From positions 18,729,527-18,793,526 of the forward strand of contig JBBMOA010000017.1 of assembly GCA_037954235.1 (NCBI GenBank): a stretch of 64,000 bases of DNA, given 5' to 3'. The notes beneath the pieces were generated by a model, which saw only the letters and a list, made by a program, of their open reading frames with translations, ran no database searches and was not told where the DNA came from. Source of the DNA: Aulostomus chinensis. Taxonomy: Eukaryota; Chordata; Actinopteri; Syngnathiformes; Aulostomidae. A program made the position numbers and the translations under genes. Shown here one piece after another: positions 61,064-64,000 of the stretch. Every line of letters begins with the position of its first letter. Positions within the stretch are counted from its first letter, which is position 1.

Positions 61064-61716
61064 TTATTTCTGACAGCAACAGACTTTACACAGGAGAAGC
61101 TCCATTCAGCACATTTACCAATTGCACTGCAAATATAAAAAAGAGCACACTTTTCAACATCAATGGAAAGGCTATTGTTAATTCGAAATAAATGATGGAT
61201 CACAGTGACAACGGCAGTGCAAGACTTAATGGGGCTCTTTAACAGTCGGAATTGTTCCCCATCACATTGGAATGTAAGCCGCTTCAGGCTGGATGAGTGA
61301 GTCTTCGTAACACTTGTTTGAGCAGCTGGGACATTAATGTCATCTCACTATAACTATAAATGTTCTCTGAATTTCCAGAAAATATTGCTTTGGAGGTATT
61401 ACTTTTGTCAAGTATTGGTACAGCTTCTGTGTATTTCTTTAATTCATTTGGTATAAAACTCTAAAACTACTGCTGTTCATATTCAGAGATAAAAGAATCT
61501 GATGTGATAAAAATAAAACACAAACAAAAAGACGAGTGGACTCAAACCAGTGCTAACACAGCTACCTGCTACTGATTAGCTTGATTAGCAATCATAACTT
61601 GGCCATTCAAAAAGAGAGCAGCTTTGAAATTTCACAGTATATGACGTGATGAGGGCGGCTCGAGAGGAAGCAGACGCAATCACGTGTTGACTTCTGCTGG
61701 CTGGAGCAGCGCCTGC

Positions 61717-61758
61717 TCACTTTCCTGGTGGAGTGGACGCAGTCCCTCCAGAACTCTG
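61717..61758 (-). CDS. aspg paralogue terminal exon
   Basis: Acceptor GTGTCTGCAG|CAG; 13 codons (QSSGGTASTPPGK) then TGA. Nucleotides after the stop align with the left gene's last exon (shared CGCTGCTCCAGCC). Confidence 0.7.
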   Translation of the reverse strand, partial: QSSGGTASTPPGK

Positions 61759-63087
61759 CTGCAGACACAAAAGAGGCAAGATGAATATAAAGCACGGGGC
61801 AGATGAAGTGTTCAGGGACTCTTGACTCCCTTTGTTGGAGCGTACACACCACACACAAGGTAAAGCCACAGCCTAGTAAATGTGGTAGTAACACACAACT
61901 GAAATGAGAAATAATTGGAACCGCCTGAACTGAGTCTTGGAGTTATCTGTCCAAGTGGAGGTTTGTTGGACTTTACCTCAGTCACTGGACGGCTGACCTG
62001 TCCTGCCTACTGTGTGATGCAGGCTGGGATGGATGGATAGATAGATACATAGATAGATAGATAGATAGATGATTGGTACAAGTTAAAGCCCATGACTACG
62101 CCAAAGCAGTGATGATAAGGCGGTGTTCAGAGCACGGGGTCTTGGAATGTGCTTGCCAAAAGTCATTCACATTCAACACATCTCATTTCCCTCCTCCTCC
62201 TCCACCTCATCATCGTATTTACACTCAAATTCTGCAAATGCTGGCTGAAATTATGCGAATGAAAGGCAAATATTCTTGGAATCACACTAAAATGCACATT
62301 CAGAAGAAGCTGTAGGGTTTGGAAATATCAGGAAGCTAACACTCTCATTACCTGTGCACGGAAAAAGGTTGTCAATTCCATTTTGCCAGCTTGCTCAGCC
62401 TGGAAACAAGCAGAACAAAGAGAGTGAGATGACAGAATCTTAACAATCAAACAGAGCAGTTGAGGTGTTTTGAAAGAACTCACCACTTTAAGCGGGGTCC
62501 GCCCATCATAGCCTTGTTCACTGAAATCTGCTCCGGCCAGACCCCATATTTCCAGGGCCAACAGGTCGCCGCTGGCTGCCAGGCTGACACACAGGGGATG
62601 ACAGTGTCATTACACTAAAAGGTCCTGAGTAGAAGTGTATTGTTTGCACATTGGCTGCTCTTCAGGCCAACAGACAGCAGGTGAAGGACAGGTTGTGTAC
62701 ACACATTTCACAATCCGGGCCAGTAATTGAAAGTGATGTCATCAGGCTAAAAGAAAAAAATGTTTCTCATCAAGTTTCTGTCGAAGCAGTACTGCCATAA
62801 TCTGATGTTTTGAGGATAGCTCACAAATACATAATTACAGAAGTGTGAAATGGATAAAGGGAGTTCAGTGTCTCAAATGGGTGAAACTGGCCAGTCAGCA
62901 TGTCAAAAAGATGTTTGAGATGCAGAAGTAATTCACTATCCTGCCAGGTAACATTCCCACTGTGTGTGTTTGAGTTGGGCGACTGGTTGTACCTGTGTTT
63001 ACTTTGTGGGATTGGTTACATTTATGCTTTTAGCCAAACAGCTGATTGTCAAATATTTTAAAACAGAGGAGAAAGATACAATGATGT

Positions 63088-63132
<45 letters not shown>

Positions 63133-63366
63133 AAGTCCAAATATAATCCAGACATCGCAGATCCTCTGTGCACATTTAGACCAGCAGAATGGGAACCATT
63201 TTGTTATCCAGTGGAGAACAGAGATGACAATCATGTCAATGACAAAGTGCACGCAATATCTCGTTGCATTTCGCCGTACCTGCACAGTTCCGTTCCTGCT
63301 TCCTTCAACTCATCTCTGGAGAAGTGAGCTCCAGCGTTTCTCAGCAGCATCACCACTTCCTTGTTC
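61717..63366 (-). CDS. second aspg paralogue, 3' end (last four coding exons)
   Basis: Four exons matching aspg exons 13-16 in order, phase and splice sites: 63280-63366, 62484-62583, 62352-62399 and 61717-61758. Reading frames are intact. The ankyrin-region peptide contains NKEVVMLLRNAGAHFSRDEL, LAASGDLLALEIWGLAGADF and GYDGRTPLKV, about 55-65% identical to the left gene. The intron between the first two and the 3' flank are also homologous. Upstream exons are expected beyond 64000, because the left gene's intron 12 is 1.76 kb and only 634 bp remain. The tail differs: exon 15 has 16 codons instead of 14, and the last exon encodes 13 residues instead of five. It is either a working tandem duplicate or a recently silenced one; nothing visible disables it. 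Confidence 0.85.
62029..62074. repeat. (GATG)/(GATA)n microsatellite
   Basis: GATG repeats passing into GATA repeats, in an intron of the aspg paralogue. It may be the tail of a lost L2-type element. Confidence 0.85.
62352..62399 (-). CDS. aspg paralogue exon 15-equivalent
   Basis: Acceptor GTTTCCAG|GCT, donor GCACAG|GTAATG; 16 codons, AEQAGKMELTTFFRAQ, two longer than the left copy. Confidence 0.8.
62484..62583 (-). CDS. aspg paralogue exon 14-equivalent
   Basis: Acceptor TGTGTCAG|CCT and donor AAAGTG|GTGAGT; 100 bp as in the left copy. 18 of 33 residues identical. Retains the ankyrin-like GYDGRTPL that the left copy has lost. Confidence 0.87.
63089..63132. repeat. (GA)n-(CAGA)n composite
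   Basis: GA run followed by six CAGA repeats, in an intron of the aspg paralogue. Confidence 0.95.
63280..63366 (-). CDS. aspg paralogue exon 13-equivalent
   Basis: Acceptor TAATTTAG|GAA and donor GTGCAG|GTACGG; 87 bp, the same length and phases as the left copy. 18 of 28 full codons encode the same residue. Confidence 0.87.
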
Positions 63367-63770
63367 CTAAATTAGACAACAGGAGATATGTGTTTGTAGT
63401 ATAAATTACAACTGAATAAGTTGATGTGCTGAAACATGCATTCTTTGAGCCTTGAGCTCGTTTGCTCTGATTTGAATGGTTTATTTATCTATTACTACAT
63501 CCACTTAGAGGTTTCCCCCTCGGTACAATGTGTTTCCACACCAAACCACAAACCAAAATGCCTCACTACAAGATGCAGATGAATGTAGAAACGTTCACTG
63601 TATTTATTGGTTCCATTTGTCTGGGGGATGGAGCATGGGACGAAATAAAGAAACCTGCATATTCAGCATACTGTATAGTTGGGTTTCCACTTTTTTATCA
63701 TATCTTCCTCTTTCATTCTTTTTTATGCAATTTGAGTGCATTTGGAAAGGTACCGAAGCAACCAACTATT

Positions 63771-63802
63771 ACACACACACACACACACACACACGCGCAC
63801 AC
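63771..63802. repeat. (CA)n microsatellite
   Basis: CA run ending in CGCGCA, in the paralogue's intron. Confidence 0.95.
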
Positions 63803-64000
63803 TGCTATTGCTGTGTTCACACTGGTCAAAACAACCCAAAAAATCTGGAAGTGTTCAAAAGCCAAACGCTGATATTACGACAATTTGATTCATGACAACT
63901 TTTTTGCTGTTGTTTGAAAGGCAGTGCTACAGTTGCAAGTAAAATGTGTTTTGCCCACGAACTGAATGGCTCACACAAGAGTCACCTTTGCGGGTCATGA

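Noticed and set aside
63528..63895. Two plus-strand open frames near the right edge
   Set aside because: They overlap a CA microsatellite inside the homologous intron of the aspg paralogue.

Overview
The window is nuclear DNA of a ray-finned fish, most likely a teleost. The evidence is spliced vertebrate genes with GT-AG introns, dense CA/TG microsatellites, and fish-type repeats (a Tc1-like transposon, a Ty3/Gypsy LTR, a LINE ORF2 tail and a tRNA-derived SINE). All genes I can support lie on the minus strand. Their order (aspg upstream of kif26a) matches the ASPG-KIF26A neighbourhood of human 14q32.33.

Layout, left to right. 1-32.2 kb: the 5' part of kif26a, with coding exon 1 (32065-32199), exon 2 (30024-30239) and exon 3 (3029-3499). 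Exons 2 and 3 are separated by a 26.5 kb intron, and the motor-domain exons lie beyond the left edge. 32.2-35.0 kb: non-coding, with simple repeats and a strong G-quadruplex motif. 35.15-35.45 kb: a predicted two-exon gene for an unrecognised 67-residue peptide, with its own TATA box and poly(A) signal. 36.0-48.6 kb: a complete 16-exon aspg gene (597 codons), encoding asparaginase / 60 kDa lysophospholipase with a C-terminal ankyrin region. 48.6-49.6 kb: a degenerate LINE fragment. 49.6-60.4 kb: a head-to-tail array of a 3.16 kb chimeric unit (3.4 copies). 60.9-63.4 kb: the last four coding exons and the poly(A) signal of a second, diverged aspg paralogue that continues past the right edge.

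The array is the most unusual part. Each unit joins a dead Tc1 fragment, a decayed Gypsy reverse-transcriptase fragment carrying a solo LTR (311 bp, 5-bp target duplication), an inverted copy of aspg exon 3 with its intron flank, two copies of the aspg exon 1/promoter region, a (TCAA)n tract and a LINE fragment. Host-gene 5' pieces were therefore rearranged with transposons and then amplified between two aspg paralogues. The two paralogues differ more in the ankyrin exons than in sampled stretches of neighbouring intron, which suggests the C-terminal domain has diverged under selection.

Exon boundaries were worked out by hand from reading frame, splice consensus and remembered family alignments. 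No database search or transcript data was available. The near-identity of the array units is visible directly, but long-read confirmation would be needed to exclude an assembly effect.
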